In this document: in pieces, positions 1-10,576 of the stretch
Layout of the letters: each line of letters starts with the position of its first letter
Position numbering within the stretch: the stretch's first letter is position 1
Origin: Aquitalea sp. LB_tupeE
GTDB taxonomy: Bacteria; Pseudomonadota; Gammaproteobacteria; Burkholderiales; Chromobacteriaceae
Reading direction: 5' to 3'
Assembly (NCBI RefSeq): GCF_013391415.1
Contig: NZ_JACAXB010000016.1
Coordinates: forward strand, 62,001-126,000
Length of the DNA: 64,000 nt
The notes under the pieces: generated by a model
What the model was told of the DNA's origin: nothing
Databases searched by the model: none
Seen by the model: the letters and a program-made list of their open reading frames with translations, nothing else
Made by a program: the position numbers and the translations under genes

Positions 1-404
1 AGGCCATTCCCTTCCACCAGGGTAACATTGCCGATGCCGGCCTTTTTCAGGTTGGCGGCAGCCGCTTCGCGGGTGGCGGCATTGATTTCCACGCTATATA
101 CGTGGCGACCCAGCTTGGCCAGCAGGGCGGTCAGGTAGCCGGCACCGGTGCCGACTTCCAGAATCTTGTCTTGCGGCTGTACGGCGGCATCCTGTGCCAG
201 ACGCGCTTCCAGCTTCGGTTGCAGCATCTTGCCGCCATTGGGCAACGGCAGTTCGGTGTCGACAAAGGCCAGCTGGCGCTTGTCGGCAGCGACGAAATCT
301 TCGCGTTTCACGTGAAACAGCAGGTCCAGAATCTTGGGGTCAAGTACGTCCCACGGACGAATCTGCTGCTCGACCATGTTGAAACGGGCATTTTCAAAAT
401 CCAT
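1..404 (-). CDS. Protein-L-isoaspartate O-methyltransferase family protein (3' end outside window)
   Basis: Reading leftward from the ATG at 404, the protein begins MDFENARFNMVEQQIRPWDV and continues for about 134 residues to the window edge, so the C-terminus is missing. The methyltransferase motif I (EVGTGAGYLTALLA, about residues 88-101) binds S-adenosylmethionine, and the N-terminus matches the Pcm/PIMT-like family that repairs or modifies damaged aspartyl residues. Many members carrying this 'EQQIRPWDVLD' start are distant from true PCM, so enzymatic repair activity is inferred. A perfect parS palindrome (305-318) lies inside the gene, coding for FHVK. It is divergent from thiC. Confidence 0.8.
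   Translation of the reverse strand, partial: MDFENARFNMVEQQIRPWDVLDPKILDLLFHVKREDFVAADKRQLAFVDTELPLPNGGKMLQPKLEARLAQDAAVQPQDKILEVGTGAGYLTALLAKLGRHVYSVEINAATREAAAANLKKAGIGNVTLVEGNG
305..318. other. parS-like ParB-binding palindrome (copy 1, exact)
   Basis: GTTTCACGTGAAAC, a perfect 14-bp palindrome identical to the core of the widely conserved chromosomal parS site. It is embedded in the isoaspartyl methyltransferase family gene. ParB binding is inferred from sequence identity. Confidence 0.85.
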
Positions 405-527
405 CAGCTTACTCCGAAGGGCTGGCTGCCAGCAGCAGTCAATCGGTATTCCGAAAAACCGGCCGCGCGGACAGCGTGTCATGACGATAACTTGCGATTA
501 TCCCACATTTACCTTACCTTCACAGCA

Positions 528-2654
<2,127 letters not shown>

Positions 2655-2672
2655 TCTTGTTGACTACCTGAC

Positions 2673-3033
2673 TTATCCACAGGTCTGGAAAAAACGGCAG
2701 CTGCGGCTGCCGTTTTGCATGGTAATAACTTATCCACAGTCCTCAGGCCAAGAGCAGGTTCAAGCGCTTCATGCCATCTTGACTGAACGAGTACGTCACG
2801 CTAGTACAGCGTTGTGATGGGAAAATCAATATTCTTTTGATTTCAACATCTTGGGCTGTTCCTGTTGCATGTGGATAAAACGAGAACCACGAGGCCTGTT
2901 GTGGATAAAATCAATCAGGCCACACACTGCTGTTCACTCCCCACTCCCCACTCCCCAAGTGGTTCCATGCCTCTGATACGCACTGGCTCTGCCCATGGCG
3001 CCATAAGCCGTGCAGCATAAAGGCTTATCCACA
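2673..3033. other. Cluster of five perfect DnaA boxes between thiC and a GNAT gene
   Basis: The exact 9-mer TTATCCACA occurs at 2673-2681 (+), 2730-2738 (+), 2870-2878 (-), 2900-2908 (-) and 3025-3033 (+). Boxes 3 and 4 are 30 bp apart and inverted relative to the others. An AT-rich stretch (about 2821-2850) lies between the + pair and the - pair. TTATCCACA is the high-affinity DnaA box. The gap of 389 bp holds no convincing gene. It could be an origin, a DnaA-titration site like E. coli datA, or a DnaA-regulated promoter; the sequence alone does not decide. The last box abuts the GNAT ribosome binding site. Confidence 0.8.
2691..2716 (+). terminator. Rho-independent terminator of thiC
   Basis: AAAACGGCAG, a 6-nt loop, then CTGCCGTTTT. 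The symmetric A and T flanks could let it work in both directions. It lies between DnaA boxes 1 and 2. Confidence 0.8.
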
Positions 3034-3043
3034 GGAGAGAGCC

Positions 3044-3496
3044 ATGACCCAAGCCGTTTCCATACGCCCGCTTGCCGCTGACGATTTTGCTGCCTGGCTG
3101 CCCTTGTGGCAGGGCTATCTGGATTTTTATCACAGCAGCCAGAACGAGGCCGATACCGCCATTACCTGGCAGCGTTTTCTCGATGCGACCGAGCCCATGC
3201 AGGCCTGGCTGGCCTGGCAGGGCGAGCGGGCGGTGGGCCTGGTGCATACGGTATTGCATCGCAGTAGCTGGACGCCGGGTAATTACTGTTATCTGCAGGA
3301 TTTGTATGTGCAGCCGGAGGTGCGCGGCACGGGCGCCGGACGGGCCTTGATCGAGCAGGTGTATGCCTATGCGGCGGATGCCGGCTGCAGCCGGGTGTAC
3401 TGGCTTACCCATGAAAGCAATGCCACGGCACGCCAGCTGTACGACCGGCTGGCGGAAAATCTGGGTTACATCCAGTACCGCAAGCAAGTGGGCTGA
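3044..3496 (+). CDS. GNAT family N-acetyltransferase
   Basis: 150 aa. The acetyl-CoA binding segment is visible as LYVQPEVRGTGAGRALIEQV (about residues 90-109, with the R-G-T-G-A-G loop), and the C-terminal 'NATARQLYDRLAENLGYIQY' is typical of small GNAT enzymes. The substrate cannot be told. AGGAGAG at 3034-3040 sets the start at 3044. Its promoter region overlaps the fifth DnaA box (3025-3033), so DnaA could influence its expression; that is inference. Confidence 0.88.
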   Translation: MTQAVSIRPLAADDFAAWLPLWQGYLDFYHSSQNEADTAITWQRFLDATEPMQAWLAWQGERAVGLVHTVLHRSSWTPGNYCYLQDLYVQPEVRGTGAGRALIEQVYAYAADAGCSRVYWLTHESNATARQLYDRLAENLGYIQYRKQVG

Positions 3497-3555
3497 GGCT
3501 GGAGTACGGGCCGGGATGCGATTATGCTGATGGCCTCACCACCAAGGACATGGTC

Positions 3556-3870
3556 ATGATCAACGTCAGCATTCTCTATCCGTATAGCGCTACTGCCCGT
3601 TTCGATTTCGACTACTACTTGCAACAGCACATGCCGCTGGCCAGCAAGCTGCTGGCTCCAGCCTTGCTGGACATGCGGGTGGAGAAGGGCATCAGCGGCA
3701 GCGAGCCAGGCAGTACGCCCAACTTTACGGCGCTGTGCCAGCTGCAGTTTGAATCGGTGGAGTCATTTTTGGCCGCTTTCATGCCGATTGCAGCGCAATT
3801 GCAGGGTGATATCGCCAATTACACCGATATCACACCGCAGATCCAGTACAGCGAAATCCTGCTGGGCTAG
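3556..3870 (+). CDS. EthD domain-containing protein
   Basis: 104-aa single-domain protein of the EthD family (dimeric ferredoxin-like fold), recognised by INVSILYPYSATARFDFDYY and the 'HMPLASKLL' segment with the conserved histidine. Such small proteins are found beside oxidative degradation genes, but no partner is evident here, so the role is unknown. The second in-frame ATG (3556) is chosen because AAGGA (3544-3548) is 7 nt upstream, whereas it would touch the first ATG at 3550. The 3' end overlaps the convergent YcaQ-like gene by 4 bp. Confidence 0.8.
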   Translation: MINVSILYPYSATARFDFDYYLQQHMPLASKLLAPALLDMRVEKGISGSEPGSTPNFTALCQLQFESVESFLAAFMPIAAQLQGDIANYTDITPQIQYSEILLG

Positions 3871-5078
3871 TTTGTTTCAAGATATGCGGCCAGTTCGCCC
3901 GGCCCCTGCTGCAATACCAGCCGTGGCGTGGCGTGCCAGGCGGCCAGTTTGTGCAGCATGGCTGCCAGATCGCGGCATAGCTGGGAGGTGGGCCTGATGC
4001 CGGGTTCCAGATACAGATTCTTGATTTCAAACACGCCTTGCTGACGGTGGGCCTTGGCATCCATGCGTCCCACCAGCCGGCCACGGTTGAGCAGCGGTAA
4101 TACGAAATAGCCAAAACGCCGTTTGGCGGCCGGGGTATAGCACTCAATGCGGTAATCAAAGCCGAACAATTCGCTGGCGCGCTTGCGGTCCCACACCACC
4201 GGGTCAAACGGCGACAGCGCGGTGCTATGGGTGGATTTGAGCCTCCCTTCAACAGCCTGTTGCAGTTCGTCTTGCAGACTGTGATGGACGAAAACATCAT
4301 GTTGCCAGCCGTCGATACGGGCCGGAATCAGTTCGCCTGCATCTGCCAACTGGTGTAGCAAGGCGTCGTACTTGCCCCGACGCAGCCGGTAGTAATCAGC
4401 CACCCAGCCCGCCTTGACCACGCCCAGCGCGCGGCAGCTGTTGCGCACCATGTCGCGCTGGGCTGTTTCCGGGCTGGGCAGATCGCGTGCATCGTCCCAA
4501 TCCGGCAGCACCCGCTCTGCCACATCGTAGACGCGCTGAAAGCTGCGTCGCTCCTTCACCATCAACTGCCCCAGTGTGAACAGTACTTCCAGATGGCGTT
4601 TTTCCGGCTTCCAGTCCCACCAGCCATTGCCCTTGCCCTCGCTGCGGCTGAAGTCGGCCGAGCGCACCGGGCCGTGGGAACGAATTTGTTGCAGCAGCTG
4701 GTCAACGGCGGGCTGGTGTTGCTCCAGCCAGCGCTGCGGGTATTTCCAGCCCATGTGTGCCGGGTCCAGCATGCGGTGGCGCAGCAGGCGGTAATCCTCG
4801 CGCGGCACAAAGCAGGCTTCATGCGCCCAGTATTCAAACAGCTTGCCTTCTGCCAGACAGTCATCCAGCCAGCGGGAATCGTAAGACCCCAAGCGGCTGA
4901 ACAGCACCAGATAAGGGCTACGCGCCACCACGCTGATGGTATCTATCTGCAGCAAGGCCATGCGGCGGATGGCGGCCAGCACATCGGCAGGCGTGGCCTT
5001 GCGCCGAGGCGGCTGTAACAGTCCCTGGGCGGCCAGGTGCAGAAGTCGTGCCTGGGAGAGTGAAAGATGCAGGGTCAT
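3867..5078 (-). CDS. ycaQ: YcaQ-like winged-helix DNA glycosylase (DUF1006/HTH_42)
   Basis: 403 aa. The N-terminal AIRRMALLQIDTISVVARSP block and the later WDRKRASELFGFDYRIECY and PLLNRGRLVGRMDAKAHR blocks identify the AlkZ/YcaQ superfamily, tandem winged-helix glycosylases that unhook interstrand crosslinks and remove bulky alkyl adducts. The motif near residues 44-46 is Q-I-D, the form seen in the YcaQ branch rather than the Q-x-Q of AlkZ. The ATG at 5078 gives the usual N-terminus (MTLHLSLSQARLL); a GTG four codons earlier is possible. It converges with the EthD gene, overlapping by 4 bp. Confidence 0.88.
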   Translation of the reverse strand: MTLHLSLSQARLLHLAAQGLLQPPRRKATPADVLAAIRRMALLQIDTISVVARSPYLVLFSRLGSYDSRWLDDCLAEGKLFEYWAHEACFVPREDYRLLRHRMLDPAHMGWKYPQRWLEQHQPAVDQLLQQIRSHGPVRSADFSRSEGKGNGWWDWKPEKRHLEVLFTLGQLMVKERRSFQRVYDVAERVLPDWDDARDLPSPETAQRDMVRNSCRALGVVKAGWVADYYRLRRGKYDALLHQLADAGELIPARIDGWQHDVFVHHSLQDELQQAVEGRLKSTHSTALSPFDPVVWDRKRASELFGFDYRIECYTPAAKRRFGYFVLPLLNRGRLVGRMDAKAHRQQGVFEIKNLYLEPGIRPTSQLCRDLAAMLHKLAAWHATPRLVLQQGPGELAAYLETN

Positions 5079-5281
5079 GAGGGGCGGCACAAGTAGTGGG
5101 TGAACAGACTATATCAAGCCTGTTAGACAGCGGGAGGTTGTATTTCTGATGCTTTGTCATGTGTCGGTGCCAGACAACAACCCCGGTCTTGCAGGTGCAC
5201 AGTCTGCATTTGTGCATTGCATGCCGGTGTGAAATAAGGCCATCCTGCACCTCTGCACTGGAGCAAGAGGAAAATAACATC

Positions 5282-5515
5282 ATGGATACCGGCAAGCATC
5301 AGCTGGAACAACTATTCGCCCAGCTTGGGCTGGATAACGACGTCACCGCCATCAAGGTGTTTCTGGCCCGCCACTGGCTGGAACCTGGCCAGGCATTGGC
5401 CGAGGCGGCGTTCTGGAACCCGGCACAGGCCGACTTTTTGCGTCAGGCGCTGGCCAGCGACGCCGAATGGGCCGAGGCGGTGGATGAGCTGGCGGCGTTG
5501 CTGAGCCAGAAATAA
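5282..5515 (+). CDS. DUF2789 family protein
   Basis: 77-aa acidic protein (MDTGKHQLEQLFAQLGLDND...) matching the short DUF2789 family of proteobacteria; function unknown. It has no membrane segment or signal peptide. The frame is open for 41 codons upstream, but the ATG at 5282 is preceded by AGAGGAAA (5267-5274), which sets the start. It stands alone between a divergent YcaQ gene and a convergent chemoreceptor, with a clear terminator at 5535-5570. Confidence 0.82.
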   Translation: MDTGKHQLEQLFAQLGLDNDVTAIKVFLARHWLEPGQALAEAAFWNPAQADFLRQALASDAEWAEAVDELAALLSQK

Positions 5516-5534
5516 GCCTTGGCAAGCCAGTGAC

Positions 5535-5570
5535 AGCGGGCAGTGGCCAGACGGTGACTGCCCGCTTTTG
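5535..5570 (+). terminator. Terminator after the DUF2789 gene
   Basis: A 9-10 bp stem (AGCGGGCAGT / ACTGCCCGCT) with a 12-nt loop and a TTTT tail. Confidence 0.75.
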
Positions 5571-5592
5571 CATGCTGCCAGCCATGTCCGCT

Positions 5593-7290
5593 TCATCTGG
5601 ACAGGGCAAGTTGTACCGCACCGGCAGGTGGCTGCTGCTGGCGCTGTGGCTGGCCGGCTTGCGGCAGGGTGAAATAGCTGATGGCGGCTTGCAGTTCGTG
5701 CGCCATTTGCTCCATGGCACTGGCCGAGCTGGCGGTCTGACTGGCTGCGGTACTGGTTTCTTCCGACATCTGCGCCACTTGCTCCACATTGCTGGCTATG
5801 CCGCTACCGGCGGCCTGCTGTTCGGCCAGTGCCACCGAAATGGCACTCACCGATTGCTTGATGCTGTTCACATTGTCGTTGATGCGGCTGACCGTTTCCC
5901 GTGCCTGGCCAGCCTGCTGCAGGCCGGTTTGCATGCGTTCCACCGTGGCGTGGACATTGTTGATCACCAGTTCGCTGCTTTCCAGCATTTCGCGGATCAT
6001 GCTGCTGATTTCGGTGGTGGACTGGCCGGTACGTTCCGAGAGCTTGCGTACTTCGTCGGCCACCACGGCAAAGCCGCGGCCTTGCTCGCCAGCACGGGCG
6101 GCCTCGATGGCGGCATTGAGCGCCAAGAGGTTGGTCTGGTCTGCCACATCACGGATCATCGCCACCACATTGGAAATCTTCTGCGAGCGGTCGCCCATCA
6201 GGTCGGCCTGTTGCTGGGATTGCTGCGCCAGTTCCGCCACCGACTGGATGGTGCCCAGCGTTTGTACAATCACCTGCTCACCGGCCTGGGCCAATTCGCC
6301 GGACATGCTGGCATCCTTGGCTACATCCTGAGAGTTGTCGCTGACCGAGCAAATGCTGACCGACAACTGTTCCACCGAGGCGGACATGGACGAGGCGGCC
6401 CGGGTTTGTTCTTCGGCACTGACGGCCACCTGTTCTGACGCGCTGGCCAGCTCGCTGGCATGCACGGTGAGTTTGCCGGTGATACCGTCGATATGGCGCA
6501 CCAGGCGAATCAGCTCTGCCTGCATGTGCGCCATGGACGTCACGATGCTGCCCTGGCTGGCATGGTCAGTTTGCAGCTTTTCCGCCAGGTTGCCCTGGGC
6601 AATGCGGCTGGCCAGCGCCACCACATCACGCGGTTCCCCACCCAGTTCGGCCAAGAGACGGCGGATGATGATGATGGCGACTACTGCGCCTGCGGCAATG
6701 CCGACGCACATCAGCAGCAAGGACAGGATGGAAAACTGGCGGGCATGCTGCTGGGAGTTGGCAAAGTTTTCTGCCGCCACGCGCAGTTGCAGGTCGATCA
6801 GCGCATCAATGCGGCTGGAAATGGGGTCGATGGCAGGGTAGAGGCTCTTGTCGATGAATTGCTGCAATGCTTGCTGGTCGTGGCTTTGCACGATTTGCCG
6901 CAACTGTTGAATCTGTCCGTCGGCATTACGCATGGCGGTTTCTGCTGCGTCGGCCAGGCCTTTTTCCTCCTCGGTCAGGTAGGTGGCGCGATAGCTGCCC
7001 CATTGCTGTTTCAGGGTTGCTTGTGCAGTGTCCAGTCCGTGCAGGAAGTCACTGTCGCTCATGCTGCCGGCACGCAGCTTGTGGGCGGCATCGACAATAT
7101 TGACCGCATAGCTGTCGCCGGCCTGTTTCAGCTGCTTCAGGCATACCACCCTGTCGTTGTAGGTGGTGGCAAAATCGGAGAGGATGTTTTGCTGGGTCAG
7201 CCAGCCAAAGCTGCCCACCCCCAGGGTAACCAGTTGCAGCAACAGGATGAGGGCAAACAGTTTTTGCCCGATGGTAAGCCGGTCCAGCAT
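5593..7290 (-). CDS. Methyl-accepting chemotaxis protein, four-helix-bundle-type sensor
   Basis: 565-aa transmembrane chemoreceptor. A first membrane helix at about residues 10-30, a periplasmic helical sensor of roughly 150 residues (4HB_MCP-like), a second helix at about 185-210, then HAMP with the GGEP motif, and a long cytoplasmic signalling hairpin with the conserved tip '[20 protein letters not shown]' and [18 protein letters not shown]. It should modulate CheA; the ligand is unknown. The start at 7290 is preceded by AGGGGG; a longer frame beginning at 7359 lacks a binding site. No C-terminal pentapeptide for CheR/CheB docking is visible. Confidence 0.93.
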   Translation of the reverse strand: MLDRLTIGQKLFALILLLQLVTLGVGSFGWLTQQNILSDFATTYNDRVVCLKQLKQAGDSYAVNIVDAAHKLRAGSMSDSDFLHGLDTAQATLKQQWGSYRATYLTEEEKGLADAAETAMRNADGQIQQLRQIVQSHDQQALQQFIDKSLYPAIDPISSRIDALIDLQLRVAAENFANSQQHARQFSILSLLLMCVGIAAGAVVAIIIIRRLLAELGGEPRDVVALASRIAQGNLAEKLQTDHASQGSIVTSMAHMQAELIRLVRHIDGITGKLTVHASELASASEQVAVSAEEQTRAASSMSASVEQLSVSICSVSDNSQDVAKDASMSGELAQAGEQVIVQTLGTIQSVAELAQQSQQQADLMGDRSQKISNVVAMIRDVADQTNLLALNAAIEAARAGEQGRGFAVVADEVRKLSERTGQSTTEISSMIREMLESSELVINNVHATVERMQTGLQQAGQARETVSRINDNVNSIKQSVSAISVALAEQQAAGSGIASNVEQVAQMSEETSTAASQTASSASAMEQMAHELQAAISYFTLPQAGQPQRQQQPPAGAVQLALSR

Positions 7291-7582
7291 GATGAAACCC
7301 CCTGAAAGCACCGTGGCGCGGTGACTGGTGTTATTTTGGTATTTAGTTTTAGCGTCCATTCTAATGTCATGCCAAGCGCTGTTTTTGCTTTAAGTAAGCG
7401 TACTTAGTAAGCCTGCGCAGCATGTCATCATGCTGTCATTTCCCTTGCATGTTTCCTCAACATGGCACCCGTCTTGCAATATGTTGCTGCTATCTATAAG
7501 CCACTGATTACGTTATAATTCCGCCCCTTCCTGCGACTGGTATTGCTTGCGGGAAAGCCCTTTTTTCAAGTCAGGAATCGTC

Positions 7583-9559
7583 ATGAGTCTGTTGTCGCAC
7601 CAGATCGAGCTGCTGTCCCCCGCCAAAACTGCCGAAATCGGCCGTGAAGCCATCCTGCATGGCGCGGACGCGGTGTATATCGGCGGCCCCGGTTTCGGTG
7701 CCCGGCACAATGCCAGCAACAGCCTGGAAGACATTGCCAGCCTGACGCAGTTTGCCCACCGCTACCATGCGCGCATTTTTGCCACGCTCAACACCATCCT
7801 GCATGACGCCGAGCTGGAAGCGGCGCGCAAGCTGATCTGGCAGTTGTACGACGCCGGGGTGGATGCGCTGATCATTCAGGACATGGGCATTCTGCAAATG
7901 GACCTGCCGCCCATCCAGCTGCATGCCTCCACCCAGTGTGATATCCGCGATGCTGACAAGGCGCGCTTTCTGGCCGATGCCGGACTGTCCCAGCTGGTGC
8001 TGGCACGCGAACTGAGCATTCCCGACATCAAGCGCATTGCCGCCCGCGTGGGTGAAGCCGCCACCATCGAATACTTCATCCATGGTGCGTTGTGCGTGGC
8101 CTTCTCCGGCCAGTGCTACATCAGCCATGCCGATACCGGCCGCAGCGCCAACCGTGGCGACTGCTCGCAAGCCTGTCGCCTGCCTTACACCCTGACCGAC
8201 AAGGACGGCGGCGTGGTGGCCTTCGACAAGCACTTGCTGTCCATGAAGGACAATAACCAGAGCAAGAACCTGGAAGCGCTGCTGGATGCCGGCGTGCGTT
8301 CGCTCAAGATTGAAGGCCGCTACAAGGACGTGAGTTATGTGAAAAACATCACGGCCCACTATCGTTTGCTGCTGGATGAAATTATCGAACGCCGCCCGGA
8401 ACTGGCGCCTGCCTCCAGCGGCAGCAGCGAAATCTTCTTTGCGCCGGACCCGGACAAGACCTTCCACCGTGGCAGCACCGACTACTTTGCCACCGGCCGC
8501 AAAATCGACATCGGTGCCTTTGATTCGCCCAAATTCGTTGGCGTGGCACTGGGCGTGGTGCACAAGGTGGGGCCGGACTGGCTGGAGATTGCCACCCCGG
8601 AAACCATGAGCAATGGCGACGGCATCAACTTCATGAAAAAGCGCGAAGTGGTGGGCATGCAGCTCAATACCGTGAAGCAGATCGGCCATGTGCCGGGCGG
8701 CGACTTGCTGTGGCGTTGCCAGCCGAATGATCCGGCCTTGCTGCAAGGGCTCAAGCCGGGAACCGACCTGTGCCGCAACCGCGACCACGCCTGGGAGCTG
8801 GCGTTGTTGAAGAAGTCTGCCGAGCGCAAGGTGGGTGTGTGGCTGACCCTGGACGAACAGGCCGATGGCCTGCGCCTGACCGTGACCGATGAGGATGGCT
8901 GTAGTGCCAGCGCCAGTGCCGAGCTGGCACTGGAACCGGCCAAGGATGCCGCCAAGGCGGAAAGCGGCCTGCGTGACAATCTGGCCAAGCTGGGCAATAC
9001 CATGTTCGTGGCCAATGATGTGGCACTGCACCTGAGCCAGCCGTGGTTTGTACCCGCGTCCGCCATCAATGGCTTGCGCCGCGAGGCCATCGAACTGCTG
9101 GAACAGGCCCGGCTGACCGCCTGGGTACGCCCGCCGCGCAAGCTGGCGGTGGAGCCACCGGTGGAATATCCGGAAAAGACGCTGAGCTATCTGGCCAATG
9201 TCTACAACCAGCTGGCCTGGCAGTTCTACCGCAAGCACGGTGTGGAGGTGATTGACGCGGCTTACGAGGCGCATCAGGAAGAGGGCGAAGTCAGCCTGAT
9301 GATTACCAAGCATTGCCTGCGCTTCTCCTACAACCTGTGTCCCAAGCAGGCCAAGGGTGTGAAGGGGGTGATGGGACAGGTGCGTGCCGAGCCGATGACG
9401 CTGAAATCCGGCAATGAAACCTACACGCTGAAGTTTGAGTGCCGCCCCTGTGAAATGCATGTGATGGGCAAGATGAAAAAGCACATCCTGAAGGCCCCGG
9501 CCCCCAGCGAAGTGCCGTATACCGCGCCACTGACCTTCTTCAAGCAACGTCCGCAATAA
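7583..9559 (+). CDS. rlhA: 23S rRNA 5-hydroxycytidine C2501 synthase RlhA (U32 peptidase family)
   Basis: 658 aa, the length of E. coli RlhA (YdcP) and far longer than the tRNA-hydroxylation relative TrhP (YegQ). The U32 signature EYFIHGALCVAFSGQC lies at about residues 162-177, and the C-terminal third has the Cys-rich 'FECRPCEMHVMGKM' typical of this branch. The N-terminus (LLSPAKTAEIGREAILHGAD, GGPGFGARHNASNS) closely follows the enterobacterial protein from memory. It should hydroxylate C2501 of 23S rRNA. AGGAA (7573-7577) fixes the start at 7583; a TATAAT hexamer is at 7514-7519. The following Cys-cluster gene begins 10 bp after the stop and is likely cotranscribed. Confidence 0.93.
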   Translation: MSLLSHQIELLSPAKTAEIGREAILHGADAVYIGGPGFGARHNASNSLEDIASLTQFAHRYHARIFATLNTILHDAELEAARKLIWQLYDAGVDALIIQDMGILQMDLPPIQLHASTQCDIRDADKARFLADAGLSQLVLARELSIPDIKRIAARVGEAATIEYFIHGALCVAFSGQCYISHADTGRSANRGDCSQACRLPYTLTDKDGGVVAFDKHLLSMKDNNQSKNLEALLDAGVRSLKIEGRYKDVSYVKNITAHYRLLLDEIIERRPELAPASSGSSEIFFAPDPDKTFHRGSTDYFATGRKIDIGAFDSPKFVGVALGVVHKVGPDWLEIATPETMSNGDGINFMKKREVVGMQLNTVKQIGHVPGGDLLWRCQPNDPALLQGLKPGTDLCRNRDHAWELALLKKSAERKVGVWLTLDEQADGLRLTVTDEDGCSASASAELALEPAKDAAKAESGLRDNLAKLGNTMFVANDVALHLSQPWFVPASAINGLRREAIELLEQARLTAWVRPPRKLAVEPPVEYPEKTLSYLANVYNQLAWQFYRKHGVEVIDAAYEAHQEEGEVSLMITKHCLRFSYNLCPKQAKGVKGVMGQVRAEPMTLKSGNETYTLKFECRPCEMHVMGKMKKHILKAPAPSEVPYTAPLTFFKQRPQ

Positions 9560-9569
9560 GGCAGGCAAG

Positions 9570-9983
9570 ATGGCGGATATCGAAAGACTGGAAACCTGGG
9601 TCAAGTACAAGAACGGCCTGTGCAGCGACTGCATGGGCAGTTGCTGCTCGATGCCGGTGGAAGTGCGCCTGCCAGATCTGGTGCGTATGGGGGTGGTGGA
9701 CGAATTCGAGCTGGAAGAGCCGATCAAGAACATCGCCAAGCGGCTGGAAAAGCAGCGGGTAATCCAGCATTTCAACTTCAAGCACGGCATTTTCACCCTG
9801 GCACGGCGCGCCAATGGCGACTGCCAGTATCTGGACCAGCAAACCCGCTTGTGTACCATCTACGAGCGGCGTCCCAATACCTGCCGCAACCATCCCAAAG
9901 TTGGCCCCAAGCCGGGCTTTTGCGCCTATACCCGTAATCCCAAAGCCGCCCGTCCGGTACAGGCGGTGAAGCTATCTGGCTGA
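9570..9983 (+). CDS. YkgJ-type cysteine cluster protein
   Basis: 137 aa with the Cys-rich metal-binding pattern of the CxxCxxCC family: CSDCMGSCC near residues 18-26, 'CQYLDQQTRLCTIYERRPNTC' and a final FCAYT. The family (zinc/iron-chelating domain) is thought to bind a metal or Fe-S cluster; the substrate is unknown. It lies 10 bp after rlhA and probably shares its transcript, which invites the guess that it helps RlhA or acts on ribosomal components. That is inference only. Confidence 0.85.
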   Translation: MADIERLETWVKYKNGLCSDCMGSCCSMPVEVRLPDLVRMGVVDEFELEEPIKNIAKRLEKQRVIQHFNFKHGIFTLARRANGDCQYLDQQTRLCTIYERRPNTCRNHPKVGPKPGFCAYTRNPKAARPVQAVKLSG

Positions 9984-9993
9984 TATGGCGGCG

Positions 9994-10007
9994 GTTTCAC
10001 GTGAAAC
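9994..10007. other. parS-like ParB-binding palindrome (copy 2, exact, intergenic)
   Basis: GTTTCACGTGAAAC within a longer perfect 20-bp palindrome GCGGTTTCACGTGAAACCGC (9991-10010). It lies in the 52-bp gap between the Cys-cluster gene and the YdcZ-type transporter, just ahead of the latter's ribosome binding site. Confidence 0.9.
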
Positions 10008-10035
10008 CGCGCTCGTTTCCAAGCAAAGGACAAAC

Positions 10036-10500
10036 ATGAATCCGGTTTTTGCCCTGATGGCATTTGCCATTGGCGTGGTGGTGCCCTTGCAGGCCGCAGT
10101 CAACAATCAGCTCAAATTGCTGTTGAATGGCAGTACCGTGCTGGCTGCCATGATTTCCTTTGCCGTGGGCACCATCAGTCTGGCTTTGCTGGCCGTGTTC
10201 AGCGGCCAGAAATTCAGCGGGCTGAGCCAGCTGGCGCGTGGCGAGTGGTGGATGTTTGTCGGCGGGCTGCTGGGTGCCTTCTTCGTGTTTGGAACCACCT
10301 TGCTGGCCCCCAGGCTGGGCGTGGCAGCCATGCTGTCGTTGATTATTGCCGGGCAGGTCTGCACATCTTTGCTGTTCGACCGCTTTGGCTGGTTATCCAT
10401 GCCTTTGCGTGAAATCAGCCTGCCGCGACTGGCGGGAGCCGCACTGGTGGTGGCTGGTGTGTTGCTGGTGAATTTTGGCGACAAGTGGTTCAGCCGCTGA
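10036..10500 (+). CDS. DMT family transporter, YdcZ/DUF606 type
   Basis: 154-aa membrane protein with about five hydrophobic segments, ending in a typical VAGVLLVNFGDKWF. The half-size EamA-like unit belongs to the YdcZ (DUF606) family of small DMT transporters, which act as dimers; the substrate is unknown. The ATG at 10036 follows AAAGGA (10025-10030). The frame is open further upstream through the parS site, but that part is not coding-like. A strong terminator follows at 10527-10560. Confidence 0.85.
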   Translation: MNPVFALMAFAIGVVVPLQAAVNNQLKLLLNGSTVLAAMISFAVGTISLALLAVFSGQKFSGLSQLARGEWWMFVGGLLGAFFVFGTTLLAPRLGVAAMLSLIIAGQVCTSLLFDRFGWLSMPLREISLPRLAGAALVVAGVLLVNFGDKWFSR

Positions 10501-10526
10501 TGCGCTGAGCCGGTGTGATATGCGAC

Positions 10527-10560
10527 AGGGGCTGGTCTTTCAGACCAGCCCCTTTGTTTT
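10527..10560 (+). terminator. Terminator after the YdcZ-type gene
   Basis: An 11-bp perfect stem (AGGGGCTGGTC / GACCAGCCCCT), 5-nt loop and TTGTTTT tail. Confidence 0.85.
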
Positions 10561-10576
10561 AGCTAATGCCTGTCTA

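Noticed and set aside
2824-2850. IHF-binding site in the DnaA cluster
   Set aside because: AATCAA is present but the TTR half at the required spacing is not.
2655-3043. Calling this gap the replication origin oriC
   Set aside because: Five DnaA boxes are present, but no dnaA, dnaN, gidA or clear AT-rich 13-mer unwinding repeats; kept as a DnaA-box cluster.
7571-9859. 762-aa open frame antisense to rlhA
   Set aside because: Shadow frame from high GC third positions; spans the end of one gene and the start of the next.
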